A model generated the notes under the pieces. That model saw nothing but the letters and a program-made list of their open reading frames with translations. It had not been told where the DNA came from and searched no databases. Positions 1-7,037 of a stretch of 13,387 nt of DNA are shown here, piece after piece. How positions within the stretch are numbered: the stretch's first letter is position 1; every line of letters starts with the position of its first letter. The DNA is from Rhodospirillaceae bacterium (lineage in GTDB: Bacteria; Pseudomonadota; Alphaproteobacteria; SP197): positions 1 to 13,387 of the forward strand of contig JABIUG010000410.1 in the NCBI GenBank assembly GCA_018700655.1. The letters run 5' to 3'. The position numbers and the translations under genes are program-made.

Positions 1-1
1 C

Positions 2-796
2 CAGTACCCGGTCGACAGCGAGGTCGAGGGCGAGGTCAAGAACATCACCGAATTCGGTCTGTTCATCGACATCGGCAACGAGCTCGACGGCATGGTCCAC
101 ATGTCCGATCTCAGCTGGGACAAGAGCGGCGAAGAAGCGATCAACGACTACAAGAAGGGTGATCAGGTCAAGGCCAAGGTGCTCGATGTCGATATCGACA
201 AGGAGCGCATCAGCCTGGGCGTGAAGCAGCTCGAGGCCGATCCGATGGCCGATGCCATGACCGGCATTACCCGCGGTGCGGTCGTGACCTGCACGGTCGC
301 CAGAATCATGGACAACGGTCTTGAGGTTCTGATCGACGGCGCTGTGCCGGGCTTCATCCGCAAGGCTGATCTAGCCCGCGAACGTGGCGACCAGCGTCCG
401 GACCGTTTCTCCGAAGGCGATCGTCTCGATGCCAAGGTCACGGCCACCGACAAGGCGGCGCGCCGCATGACCCTCTCGGTCAAGGCGCTCGAGATCGAGG
501 AAGAGAAGAAGGCCATGAAGGCCTACGGGTCGGCTGACAGCGGCGCGACGCTTGGTGACATTCTCGGCGCGGCACTTTCCGCCCGTAGTGGTGACGACGC
601 CGAAGAAGCTGCTGCCCCTGAGGAGGCCGCCCCCGAAGAAGCTGCTGCTCCTGAGGAAGCCGCCCCCGAAGAGGCTGCTGCCCCTGAGGAGGCCGCCCCC
701 AAAGAGGCTGCTGCCCCCGAGGAAGCCGCTCCTGAAGAGCCTGCTGCTGAAGAAGCCGCCGCCGATGCGGGAGAAGACGAGAACAAGGCTTCGTAA
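2..796 (+). CDS. rpsA: 30S ribosomal protein S1, 3' part (5' end outside window)
   Basis: This is the C-terminal 264 residues of ribosomal protein S1, which binds mRNA on the 30S subunit and helps initiation on structured or weak-SD messages. The reading frame is open from the window edge, so the ATG at 92 is an internal Met. Two S1 (OB-fold) repeats are visible. The first (about residues 1-80) carries GEEAINDYKKGD and ISLGVKQLEADP, matching E. coli S1 domain 5. The second (about 88-162) runs from RGAVVTCTV to MTLSVKALE and matches domain 6. A linker with GATLGDILGAAL follows, then a low-complexity Glu/Ala/Pro tail from residue 201 to the end. The fold and the order of repeats make the identification secure. 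The acidic tail is longer and more regular than in enterobacterial S1. The next gene, sppA, starts 17 bases after the stop. Confidence 0.96.
   Translation, partial: QYPVDSEVEGEVKNITEFGLFIDIGNELDGMVHMSDLSWDKSGEEAINDYKKGDQVKAKVLDVDIDKERISLGVKQLEADPMADAMTGITRGAVVTCTVARIMDNGLEVLIDGAVPGFIRKADLARERGDQRPDRFSEGDRLDAKVTATDKAARRMTLSVKALEIEEEKKAMKAYGSADSGATLGDILGAALSARSGDDAEEAAAPEEAAPEEAAAPEEAAPEEAAAPEEAAPKEAAAPEEAAPEEPAAEEAAADAGEDENKAS
602..766 (+). repeat. In-frame 33-base tandem repeat coding the S1 acidic tail
   Basis: Four consecutive 33-base units (602-634, 635-667, 668-700, 701-733) each encode (E/K)EAAAPEEAAP, and a degenerate fifth unit follows at 734-766. Units 1 and 3 differ at a single base and units 1 and 2 at two, all synonymous. 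Unit 4 has one replacement, Glu to Lys, at its first residue. The near identity at DNA level points to recent unit duplication. The same composition produces long open frames in other frames and on the other strand here, and these are not genes. Confidence 0.9.
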
Positions 797-813
797 CATG
801 ACGTGGGGCGGGG

Positions 814-1734
814 ATGGTGCCGATGGCGGATGATGTGGCCGAAGGCCTGATCGAACGTCAGAGGCTGCGTCGCCGCCTCATGTTCTGGCGCGTCGCTTTT
901 GTTGCTGTGCTTGCTGTGGCCGGCATCGTCGGGTTTGCCCAGATCGAGCAGGCACCGTCAGGCGATTATGTTGCCGTGCTTGATATCGGTGGTGTGATCG
1001 AGACCGATCGCACGCGCGACGATGCTCTCGACCAGATTGCTACCGACAACCAGGCAAAGGCACTGCTGCTCCGGATCAACAGTCCGGGCGGCACCTTTGT
1101 CGGCGGTGAGGCGCTGTATGTCGCACTGCAGCGTGTTGCGGCAGAGAAGCCGGTTGTTGTCGTCATGGATGATGTCGCGGCCTCGGCCGGCTACATGATC
1201 GCCATGGCGGGCGATCACGTCATCGCCCATCGCGGGACAATCACGGGTTCGATCGGCGTGATTTTCCCGACCGTCGAGGTCGTCGATTTTTTCGACACGC
1301 TCGGCATTACCTTCGACAACATCAAGAGTGACCCGCTCAAGGCCAATCCGTCTCCGTTCGAGGACACGTTGCCCGAAGCACGCGCCTGGACCCAGGTGAT
1401 GATCGATGAGCTCCAGAACGTCTTTGTCGACATTGTCGATGAAGGCCGTCCGGATATGGATCGGGCTGCCGTCGAGGTTCTGGCCGATGGTCGAATCTAT
1501 TCCGGCGTCCAGGCGCTCGAGAACGGTCTGGTCGATGGACTCGGCGGAGACCGCGAGGCAAGGGCATGGCTTTTTGCCGAACATGGCATCGATGAAGGCC
1601 TGCCGGTGCGCAGTGTCGAGATCGAAGAGGATCTCCCCTGGTACGCCACGGTTCTCCGCGAAACCGGAAAAAGCGTTCTACCAGAACCACTTACACTTGA
1701 CGGGCTGTTGGCGCTCTGGCACCCTGACCTCTGA
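814..1734 (+). CDS. sppA: Signal peptide peptidase SppA, 36K type
   Basis: This is a membrane-anchored serine protease of the SppA/S49 family, which degrades signal peptides left in the membrane after secretion. It has a basic N-terminus (residues 17-26), one transmembrane segment at about 26-44 (FWRVAFVAVLAVAGIVGFA), then a ClpP-like fold. RINSPGG (87-93) is the family's oxyanion/strand motif. Ser124 in AASAGYM is the expected nucleophile, and Lys176 in SDPLKANPSPF the expected general base. The 52-residue Ser-Lys spacing equals that of the B. subtilis enzyme as I recall it (S147/K199). At 306 residues it is the short, single-domain form. An ATG at 823 is an equally plausible start: GGGG at 810-813 sits 9 bases before it, while GGGG at 805-808 sits 5 bases before 814. 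It lies between rpsA and ihfB in a common alphaproteobacterial order. Confidence 0.93.
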   Translation: MVPMADDVAEGLIERQRLRRRLMFWRVAFVAVLAVAGIVGFAQIEQAPSGDYVAVLDIGGVIETDRTRDDALDQIATDNQAKALLLRINSPGGTFVGGEALYVALQRVAAEKPVVVVMDDVAASAGYMIAMAGDHVIAHRGTITGSIGVIFPTVEVVDFFDTLGITFDNIKSDPLKANPSPFEDTLPEARAWTQVMIDELQNVFVDIVDEGRPDMDRAAVEVLADGRIYSGVQALENGLVDGLGGDREARAWLFAEHGIDEGLPVRSVEIEEDLPWYATVLRETGKSVLPEPLTLDGLLALWHPDL

Positions 1735-1796
1735 TTGGCGCCGACTTGCCGTGATATGAACGGTGGCGCAGGGGGCCGGATACCGGATTTGCCGAC

Positions 1797-2090
1797 ATGA
1801 CCAAATCGGAATTGATCGCACGCCTGTCGGAGCGTTATCCGCATCTCTATCAGCGGGATGTTGAGCGCATCGTCAACACCGTGTTTGACGAGATCAGCGG
1901 CGCTCTGGCTGAAGGTGACCGCGTCGAGCTGCGTGGCTTCGGCTCGTTTTCCGTGCGCCGGCGCAACGCGCGCGTCGGACGCAATCCCCGCACCGGCGCA
2001 ACCGTGAAGGTCGACGAGAAGTTCCTGCCGTTCTTCAAGACCGGCAAGGAACTGCGCGAACGCCTCAACGTCAACGACGACGAGGACTGA
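1797..2090 (+). CDS. ihfB: Integration host factor subunit beta
   Basis: This is the beta subunit of IHF, the heterodimeric nucleoid protein that bends DNA sharply at specific sites and acts in recombination, replication and sigma-54 promoters. The protein has 97 residues, close to the family's usual 94-100. It starts MTKSELI, like E. coli IHF beta, and has RGFGSF (46-51) in the beta-sheet body. The DNA-intercalating arm is GRNPRTG (61-67) with Pro64 at the tip. The C-terminus ends in an acidic run, NDDED, that E. coli IHF beta lacks. The N-terminus and arm favour IHF beta over HU or IHF alpha. The SD is weak (CGGA at 1784-1787). A 62-base gap separates it from sppA, in which I see no convincing promoter, and lapA follows after 6 bases. 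Confidence 0.95.
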   Translation: MTKSELIARLSERYPHLYQRDVERIVNTVFDEISGALAEGDRVELRGFGSFSVRRRNARVGRNPRTGATVKVDEKFLPFFKTGKELRERLNVNDDED

Positions 2091-2096
2091 CGCACC

Positions 2097-2471
2097 ATGC
2101 GCGACCCGGCCAAAATGGCGACGTGGTTTCTGGCTGGACTGTTTGCTCTCGCAATTTTGGTGTTTGTCCTGGCAAACCGCGATGTGGTGCCTATCTCCCT
2201 GTCGCCCTTGCCCGTTCAGGATATGTATCTGCCGGTCTGGCTGGTCGTGGCTCTGGCGTCTGCCGTGGGCGCCATTCTGGGTGGTCTGTTTGTCTGGGCC
2301 AGTGCGCACAGGAGCCGGCGCATCTCGGCGCAGCGCAGGAAACAGATCAAGGCGCTTGAGAAGGAGCTCGCGGCGACGCAATCGCGCTCCGACGCGCTTG
2401 AATCGGAAAACAAGAACCTGCTGGCCGCTCCGGCAGAGCCTGATGGTTCTTCCTCCCAGGACGCCGCCTGA
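2097..2471 (+). CDS. lapA: LapA (DUF1049) family two-span inner-membrane protein
   Basis: This is a small (124-residue) membrane protein of the LapA/DUF1049 family. Transmembrane segment 1 covers about residues 8-27. A short periplasmic loop with ANRDVVPISLSPLP follows, typical of the family, and then transmembrane segment 2 (about 44-69). A basic stretch (HRSRR, 71-75) and a predicted coiled coil (about 78-108) lie in the cytoplasm, with a Ser/Asp/Ala-rich end. In E. coli LapA works with LapB in controlling lipopolysaccharide synthesis through LpxC turnover. No lapB is present next to it here, so that function is only inferred by family. It begins 6 bases after ihfB with GAGGA at 2082-2086 as a possible SD, so the two are probably cotranscribed. 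Confidence 0.85.
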   Translation: MRDPAKMATWFLAGLFALAILVFVLANRDVVPISLSPLPVQDMYLPVWLVVALASAVGAILGGLFVWASAHRSRRISAQRRKQIKALEKELAATQSRSDALESENKNLLAAPAEPDGSSSQDAA

Positions 2472-2544
2472 GCAGGTTTGCGGCCCCGGCTGCTGCTTTG
2501 TCGTTGCGTTCTCACACCATTGAACAGAGCTGGAGACAACCAAG

Positions 2545-3498
2545 GTGCATATGGTGTCGGCTGACGAAATTCACCGTCTTCTGGATTATCCCTCGCTTGT
2601 TGAGGGCCTCAAGGCGTTCCATCTGCAGGACACCGATGAAGCCTCCGATGTCCATCTCGCCCAGCCGGCGCCGAGCGGCAACGAGAACGTCTTCCTTGCC
2701 CTGCCTGCCTGGCAGCGCGACCAGGCAATCGGCATCAAACTGATCACGGTTTTCCCTGATAACGAATACACCGGAACCGGCCTGCCTTCGGTCCAGGGCG
2801 TTTATGCCCTGTTTGACGGCAAGAATGGCCAGCCTCTGGCCCTGATGGACGGCACGGCGCTGACCCTGCGCAAGACTGCAGGCGATTCCGCGACCGGTGC
2901 CAGTTATCTTGCGCGCGAAGATGCCGCGACCATGCTGATGGTCGGTGCCGGGGCCATGGCGCCCCATCTGATCATGGCCCACACCGCGATCAGGCCCTCG
3001 ATCAGCAAGGTTTATGTCTGGAATCGCAGCGCTGCGCGTGCCGAAGCTGTGGCGGCTGAACTTTCGCTCGACGGCGTGGTGGTCGAGGCCGTCACGGACC
3101 TCGAAGCAGCTGCGCGCCAGGCTGATGTCATCTCATGTGCAACGATGGCGACCGAGCCCCTGATCCAGGGCGCCTGGCTGAAACCGGGTGCCCATCTCGA
3201 CCTGGTCGGCAGCTATCAGAAACATATGCGCGAATCCGATGATGAATGTATTCGCCGCTGCCGTATCTACATGGATTCGCGCATGTTTGCGCTGAGCCTC
3301 CCGGGCGACCTATTGCTGCCGGCCGAAAGCGGCGTATTCACCGAGGGCGACGAAGTCGGAGATCTTTTCGATCTGGCCCGCGGTATCTGCCATGGTCGCC
3401 AGAGTGATGAAGAGATCACGTTCTTCAAAAATGCCGGCGGCGGCCATCTTGATCTCGGAACGGCTCGGTTTCTGATGTCGCGTCTCGAAGCTGAGTGA
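2545..3498 (+). CDS. Ornithine cyclodeaminase/mu-crystallin family protein
   Basis: This is an NAD(P)-dependent enzyme of the OCD/mu-crystallin family (317 residues, normal length). Members include ornithine and lysine cyclodeaminases, archaeal alanine dehydrogenase and delta1-pyrroline-2-carboxylate reductases, and the sequence does not decide between these. Visible signatures are GIKLITVFPDN with Lys65 in the substrate region, RKTAGDSATGASYLAR (109-124), the Rossmann glycine motif VGAGAMAPH (133-141) followed by YVWNRS, then HLDLVGSYQKHMRES (217-231) and the C-terminal ITFFKNAGGGHLDLGTA. The GTG start at 2545 is preferred because GGAG at 2532-2535 lies 9 bases upstream. The ATG at 2551 would be 15 bases from it and removes only two residues. 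It is separated from lapA by 73 bases and from pyrF by 73 bases, so it may form its own unit or end the upstream operon. Confidence 0.87.
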   Translation: MHMVSADEIHRLLDYPSLVEGLKAFHLQDTDEASDVHLAQPAPSGNENVFLALPAWQRDQAIGIKLITVFPDNEYTGTGLPSVQGVYALFDGKNGQPLALMDGTALTLRKTAGDSATGASYLAREDAATMLMVGAGAMAPHLIMAHTAIRPSISKVYVWNRSAARAEAVAAELSLDGVVVEAVTDLEAAARQADVISCATMATEPLIQGAWLKPGAHLDLVGSYQKHMRESDDECIRRCRIYMDSRMFALSLPGDLLLPAESGVFTEGDEVGDLFDLARGICHGRQSDEEITFFKNAGGGHLDLGTARFLMSRLEAE

Positions 3499-3513
3499 TT
3501 CCCGAATCGAGCG

Positions 3514-3543
3514 CTGACTTCAACCTCTACCTTCTGCTATAAG
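3514..3543 (+). promoter_or_regulatory. Possible sigma-70-type promoter before pyrF
   Basis: A CTGACT hexamer (3514-3519, 4 of 6 to TTGACA) and TATAAG (3538-3543, 5 of 6 to TATAAT) are separated by 18 bases, and the pyrF ATG lies 28 bases beyond. This would start the pyrF-trpF transcript and perhaps the whole pyrF-trp-accD-folC unit. No leader peptide with Trp codons and no attenuator-like hairpin pair is visible between it and pyrF. The assignment rests on sequence match and position only. Confidence 0.42.
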
Positions 3544-3571
3544 CCGCCCGGTTCCGACGATTGGAAAAGCC

Positions 3572-4282
3572 ATGGACCGTAGCGAAGCAACGGCGCGTTT
3601 GTTGTGCGCAGTCGATACTACCGATCTCGATCAGGCCAGAGCCCTGGCGCAGCAGCTCACCGGGCATGTCGGTGCGTTGAAGCTGGGGCTGGAGTTTTTC
3701 TGTGCCCACGGTCCAGATGGTATTTCGCAGGTCACGGATGGAAAACACGGCCTCTTTCTCGATCTCAAACTCCACGATATTCCCAACACGGTTGCCGGCG
3801 GCTTGCGCGGCATGGCTCCGATCCGGCCCTTCCTGACAACGATTCATGCCAGCGGTGGCCCGGCCATGATGCGCGCGGCCATGGCTGCGGCGCATGACCT
3901 CGGTGAAGCCCGGCCCAAGGTGGTTGCCGTCACCATGCTCACCAGCATGGATGACGATGATGTCGAAGCGGTCGGCATGCGCGGTCCGGTTTCCGACCAG
4001 GTCTTGCGCCTGGCCGATCTTGTGCAGGCCTGCGAGGTCGATGGTGTCGTCTGCTCGGCGCTCGAAACCGAACGGCTGCGCAAACATTGTGGCGAGGATT
4101 TCCTGCTGGTGGTGCCGGGCATCCGGCCGGCCTGGGCCGCGAGTGATGACCAGAAACGCATCATGACTCCGGGCGAGGCCATGGCTGGCGGGGCGAGTTA
4201 TCTGGTGGTCGGGCGGCCGATTACGACGGCCGATGATCCCGCCGCTGCAGCCGATGGCATCAGCGCAGAGATGGCAGGTTGA
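3572..4282 (+). CDS. pyrF: Orotidine 5'-phosphate decarboxylase
   Basis: This enzyme converts OMP to UMP in the last step of de novo pyrimidine synthesis. It is a 236-residue TIM-barrel protein, the usual size of the short bacterial class. The catalytic charged network is complete: Lys37 in ALKLGLEFF, then Asp64, Lys66 and Asp69 in DLKLHDIPNT. The spacings (27, 2, 3) are the same as E. coli K44/D71/K73/D76. Near the C-terminus, VVPGIRP and YLVVGRPIT form the phosphate-binding loops. The ATG at 3572 follows GGAAAAG at 3563-3569. The gene ends one base before trpF, so the two are almost certainly cotranscribed, linking UMP and tryptophan synthesis, both of which draw on PRPP. Confidence 0.96.
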   Translation: MDRSEATARLLCAVDTTDLDQARALAQQLTGHVGALKLGLEFFCAHGPDGISQVTDGKHGLFLDLKLHDIPNTVAGGLRGMAPIRPFLTTIHASGGPAMMRAAMAAAHDLGEARPKVVAVTMLTSMDDDDVEAVGMRGPVSDQVLRLADLVQACEVDGVVCSALETERLRKHCGEDFLLVVPGIRPAWAASDDQKRIMTPGEAMAGGASYLVVGRPITTADDPAAAADGISAEMAG

Positions 4283-4283
4283 T

Positions 4284-4925
4284 ATGGCTCTAGAATGCAA
4301 GATCTGCGGGCTCAGCGATGTCGCGGGCATTGATGCTGCCATGCGTTACGGTGCGCGCATGGTGGGCTTCAATTTCTTTCCCAAGAGTCCGCGCTATGTC
4401 AGCTTCGACCAGGCAGCTGCACTTTCCCCGCGTGTCTCACCCGATGTCGAGCGGGTCGGCGTCATGGTCGATCCTGACGACGAGATGCTGCGGCAGGCGA
4501 TTGCTGCGGGACGGCTCTCGATTGTCCAGCTCCACGGCAAGGAGGACCCGGGCCGAGTTGCCCAGGTGAAGGAACAGTTCGCGATCAAGGTCATGAAGGT
4601 GATCCGGGTGTCGGAAGCAACCGACCTCGACGAAGCCGACGCCTATGTGCCGTTTGCCGATCTTCTCATGTTTGACGCCAAGCCGCCCAAGGGCGCGACC
4701 CGACCGGGCGGAAACGCGGTGGCGTTTGATTGGCGCATTCTGGCGGGGCGGACCTGGAAGCGTCCGTGGTTGTTGTCGGGCGGCCTGGATGTCGCCAATG
4801 TGGCCCGCGCTGTCGAGATCAGCGGTACCCGGATGGTCGATGCTGCCTCAGGCATCGAGACCGCGCCGGGCAAGAAGGACCCGGCCCTGATCAAGGCGTT
4901 TCTCGAAGAGCTGGCCTCGCTGTAG
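4284..4925 (+). CDS. trpF: Phosphoribosylanthranilate isomerase
   Basis: This enzyme isomerises N-(5-phosphoribosyl)anthranilate to CdRP in tryptophan synthesis. It is a 213-residue monofunctional TIM-barrel enzyme. Cys8 in KICG is the expected general base and Asp131 in MFDAKPPKG the general acid. Further motifs are GFNFFPKSPRYV (28-39), RPGGNAVAFDW (140-150), LSGGLDVANV and VDAASGIETAPGKKDP (185-200), which bind the phosphate. The frame is open further upstream (an ATG at 4233), but that would overlap pyrF by 50 bases and add 17 residues unlike the family. The ATG at 4284 places KICG correctly and has AGG at 4276-4278 as SD. A 73-base gap follows before trpB. Confidence 0.96.
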   Translation: MALECKICGLSDVAGIDAAMRYGARMVGFNFFPKSPRYVSFDQAAALSPRVSPDVERVGVMVDPDDEMLRQAIAAGRLSIVQLHGKEDPGRVAQVKEQFAIKVMKVIRVSEATDLDEADAYVPFADLLMFDAKPPKGATRPGGNAVAFDWRILAGRTWKRPWLLSGGLDVANVARAVEISGTRMVDAASGIETAPGKKDPALIKAFLEELASL

Positions 4926-4998
4926 AATTGGCCTGAAGAAGCGTTGCGGAGACCCTGCGAAAAAGGCATGGTCCGGCTCCAAATATCGCGGAATAGGC

Positions 4999-6210
4999 AT
5001 GGAAACCGTCAATACTTATCGCGCGGGCCCTGATGAAGAGGGCCATTTCGGCATGTTCGGTGGACGTTATGTCGCCGAAACCCTGATGCCGCTTATCCTG
5101 GATCTGGAAAAGGCCTGGAACACGGCCAAGAACGATCCAGCGTTTCAGGCCGAGATTGACCATTGGGCCAAGCACTATATCGGCCGTCCAAGCCCGCTCT
5201 ACTACGCCGAACGCATGACCGAACATCTCGGCGGCGCGAAGATCTACTTCAAGCGTGATGAGCTCAACCATACCGGTGCGCACAAGATCAACAACACGGT
5301 CGGCCAGATCCTGCTGGCCATGCGCATGGGCAAGAAACGCATCATTGCAGAGACCGGCGCCGGCCAGCATGGCGTGGCGACCGCGACGGTCTGCGCCAAG
5401 GTCGGCCTGCCCTGTGTCGTCTACATGGGTGCCAAGGATATCGAGCGACAGGCGCCGAATGTCTTCCGCATGAGGCTTCTGGGCGCCGAGGTGGTCCCGG
5501 TTACATCGGGTTCCCACACACTCAAGGATGCCATGAACGAGGCCTTGCGTGACTGGGTGACCAACGTCGATTCGACCTTCTACATCATCGGCACCGTGGG
5601 CGGCCCGCACCCCTATCCCGAGCTGGTACGTGCGTTCCAGTCGGTGATTGGCCATGAGGCCAAGGAACAGATGATGGAGGCCGAGGGGTGCTTGCCCGAT
5701 ACGCTGGTGGCCTGCATCGGTGGCGGATCAAACGCGATGGGTCTCTTCCACCCGTTCCTGGACGACAAGGACGTCAAGATATTTGGCGTGGAAGCTGCGG
5801 GTGATGGTGTCGATACCGACAAACACGCCGCTTCGATTGCCGGCGGCCGTCCGGGAGTTCTGCACGGCATGCGGACCTATCTGCTGCAGGACGACGACGG
5901 CCAGATTATCGAGCCACACTCGATTTCGGCGGGTCTGGATTATCCCGGTATCGGGCCTGAACATGCCTGGCTTGCTGATGTCGGTCGGGTCGACTATGTC
6001 TCGGCAACCGATGACGAGGCGCTGGAGGCTTTTCAGCTTTGCTGCCGCCTTGAAGGCATCATTCCGGCGCTGGAGCCGGCCCATGCTCTGGCCCATGTCA
6101 TGAAGATCGCGCCGGACCTGCCTTCGGATCACATCATCTGCATGAACATGTGCGGGCGCGGCGACAAGGATGTCTTTGCCGTTGCCGAAGCGCTGGGAGT
6201 GGAGCTGTGA
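4999..6210 (+). CDS. trpB: Tryptophan synthase beta chain
   Basis: This is the PLP-dependent beta subunit of tryptophan synthase. It condenses indole, channelled from TrpA, with serine to give tryptophan. The protein has 403 residues, normal for TrpB1. The start region GHFGMFGGRYVAETLMPL (15-32) is typical. Lys96 in HTGAHKINN is the PLP Schiff-base lysine, Glu118 in AETGAGQHG the catalytic acid/base, and GGGSNAMG (241-248) binds the PLP phosphate. YPGIGPEHAWL is also intact. The start is ATG 4999 with a modest GGAATAGG at 4990-4996. The 73-base gap after trpF contains no promoter I would defend. The stop overlaps the trpA start. Confidence 0.97.
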   Translation: METVNTYRAGPDEEGHFGMFGGRYVAETLMPLILDLEKAWNTAKNDPAFQAEIDHWAKHYIGRPSPLYYAERMTEHLGGAKIYFKRDELNHTGAHKINNTVGQILLAMRMGKKRIIAETGAGQHGVATATVCAKVGLPCVVYMGAKDIERQAPNVFRMRLLGAEVVPVTSGSHTLKDAMNEALRDWVTNVDSTFYIIGTVGGPHPYPELVRAFQSVIGHEAKEQMMEAEGCLPDTLVACIGGGSNAMGLFHPFLDDKDVKIFGVEAAGDGVDTDKHAASIAGGRPGVLHGMRTYLLQDDDGQIIEPHSISAGLDYPGIGPEHAWLADVGRVDYVSATDDEALEAFQLCCRLEGIIPALEPAHALAHVMKIAPDLPSDHIICMNMCGRGDKDVFAVAEALGVEL

Positions 6211-7037
6211 GCGAGACCCGTATCGACCGGCGCTTCGCCGCGCTGAAAAAAGAAGGCCGGGCAGGGCTCGTCGCTTTCGTGACGGCAGGCGACCCTAATT
6301 TTGAACTGTCCTGCGAAATTGTGGCAGGCCTTCCGGATGCTGGCGTCGACGTGATCGAACTGGGCATGCCGTTCACCGACCCGATGGCGGACGGCCCTAC
6401 CATTCAGGTCGCTTCCCTGCGCGCCTTGAGCGAGGGCATGACGCTACGCCGGACGCTCGAACTCGTGCGCCATTTCCGCAGAAACGATCAGGACACGCCG
6501 ATTGTGCTGATGGGTTATTACAATCCGATTTATTCCTACGGCAACGAAGCGTTCCTTGCCGATGCCGTGGAAGCCGGTGTCGACGGTTTGATCCTGGTTG
6601 ATCTTCCCAGCGAGGAAGACAGCGAACTTTGTCTTCCTGCGATCAAGGCCGGTATCAACTGGATTCGGCTGGCGACCCCGACAACCGATGAAAAACGTCT
6701 GCCGACGGTACTCTCGAATGCCTCGGGTTTTGTCTACTATGTCTCGATCGCGGGCATCACCGGCGCCGATTCAGCCGATCCTGCCGCAGTCGGTCGGGCG
6801 GTCGAGCGGATCAGGGCCAGGACCGACATTCCCGTTGCTGTGGGTTTTGGCATCAAGACTCCCGAACAGGCGGCTGACATCGCTCGTGTTGCCGATGCCG
6901 CCGTCGTCGGTACAGCCTTCTGCCAGGGTGTGGCCGATGGCCTGGATGATGCGGGCAAGGGTACCAGGGCCTGTGTCGACAATGTGCTGGGTCTGGCCCG
7001 CGACTTGGCCGCAGGCGTGAGGGGTGCCCGGGCATGA
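6207..7037 (+). CDS. trpA: Tryptophan synthase alpha chain
   Basis: This subunit cleaves indole-3-glycerol phosphate to indole and glyceraldehyde 3-phosphate and forms the alpha2beta2 complex with TrpB. It is a 276-residue TIM barrel. The catalytic residues are Glu51 in IELGMPFTDP and Asp62 in ADGPTIQ, 11 apart as in E. coli (E49/D60). LMGYYNPI, YYVSIAGITG and AVGFGI are present. The frame is open back to 6150, but a GTG at 6207 gives the usual N-terminus, MSETRIDRRFAALK, and has GGGAG at 6195-6199 seven bases upstream. Its GTGA overlaps the trpB stop by 4 bases and its own stop overlaps accD as ATGA, so translation is probably coupled and keeps the two subunits balanced. Confidence 0.96.
   Translation: MSETRIDRRFAALKKEGRAGLVAFVTAGDPNFELSCEIVAGLPDAGVDVIELGMPFTDPMADGPTIQVASLRALSEGMTLRRTLELVRHFRRNDQDTPIVLMGYYNPIYSYGNEAFLADAVEAGVDGLILVDLPSEEDSELCLPAIKAGINWIRLATPTTDEKRLPTVLSNASGFVYYVSIAGITGADSADPAAVGRAVERIRARTDIPVAVGFGIKTPEQAADIARVADAAVVGTAFCQGVADGLDDAGKGTRACVDNVLGLARDLAAGVRGARA

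Noticed and set aside
371..799. Long antisense and alternative-frame open frames across the rpsA tail (also 523-786 minus and 552-833 plus)
   Set aside because: They arise from the GC-rich 33-base repeat, give low-complexity products and overlap a securely identified gene.
1735..1796. Possible promoter or terminator between sppA and ihfB
   Set aside because: Only short imperfect palindromes (GGCGCC, CCGG-ATA-CCGG) and a GATATG with no -35 at workable spacing were found.
1497..2543. 348-codon minus-strand open frame opposite sppA, ihfB and lapA
   Set aside because: It lies opposite three recognisable genes, has no family motifs, and is an expected shadow in GC-rich DNA.
4233..4283. Upstream extension of trpF to the ATG at 4233
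   Set aside because: It would overlap pyrF by 50 bases and add residues before the conserved KICG start; the ATG at 4284 fits the family and has an SD.
3527..4342. 271-codon minus-strand open frame opposite pyrF
   Set aside because: Its product resembles no family and pyrF has a complete catalytic set on the other strand.
6150..6206. Upstream ATG for trpA at 6150
   Set aside because: It would lie inside trpB. The GTG at 6207 gives the standard N-terminus with a GGGAG at correct spacing.
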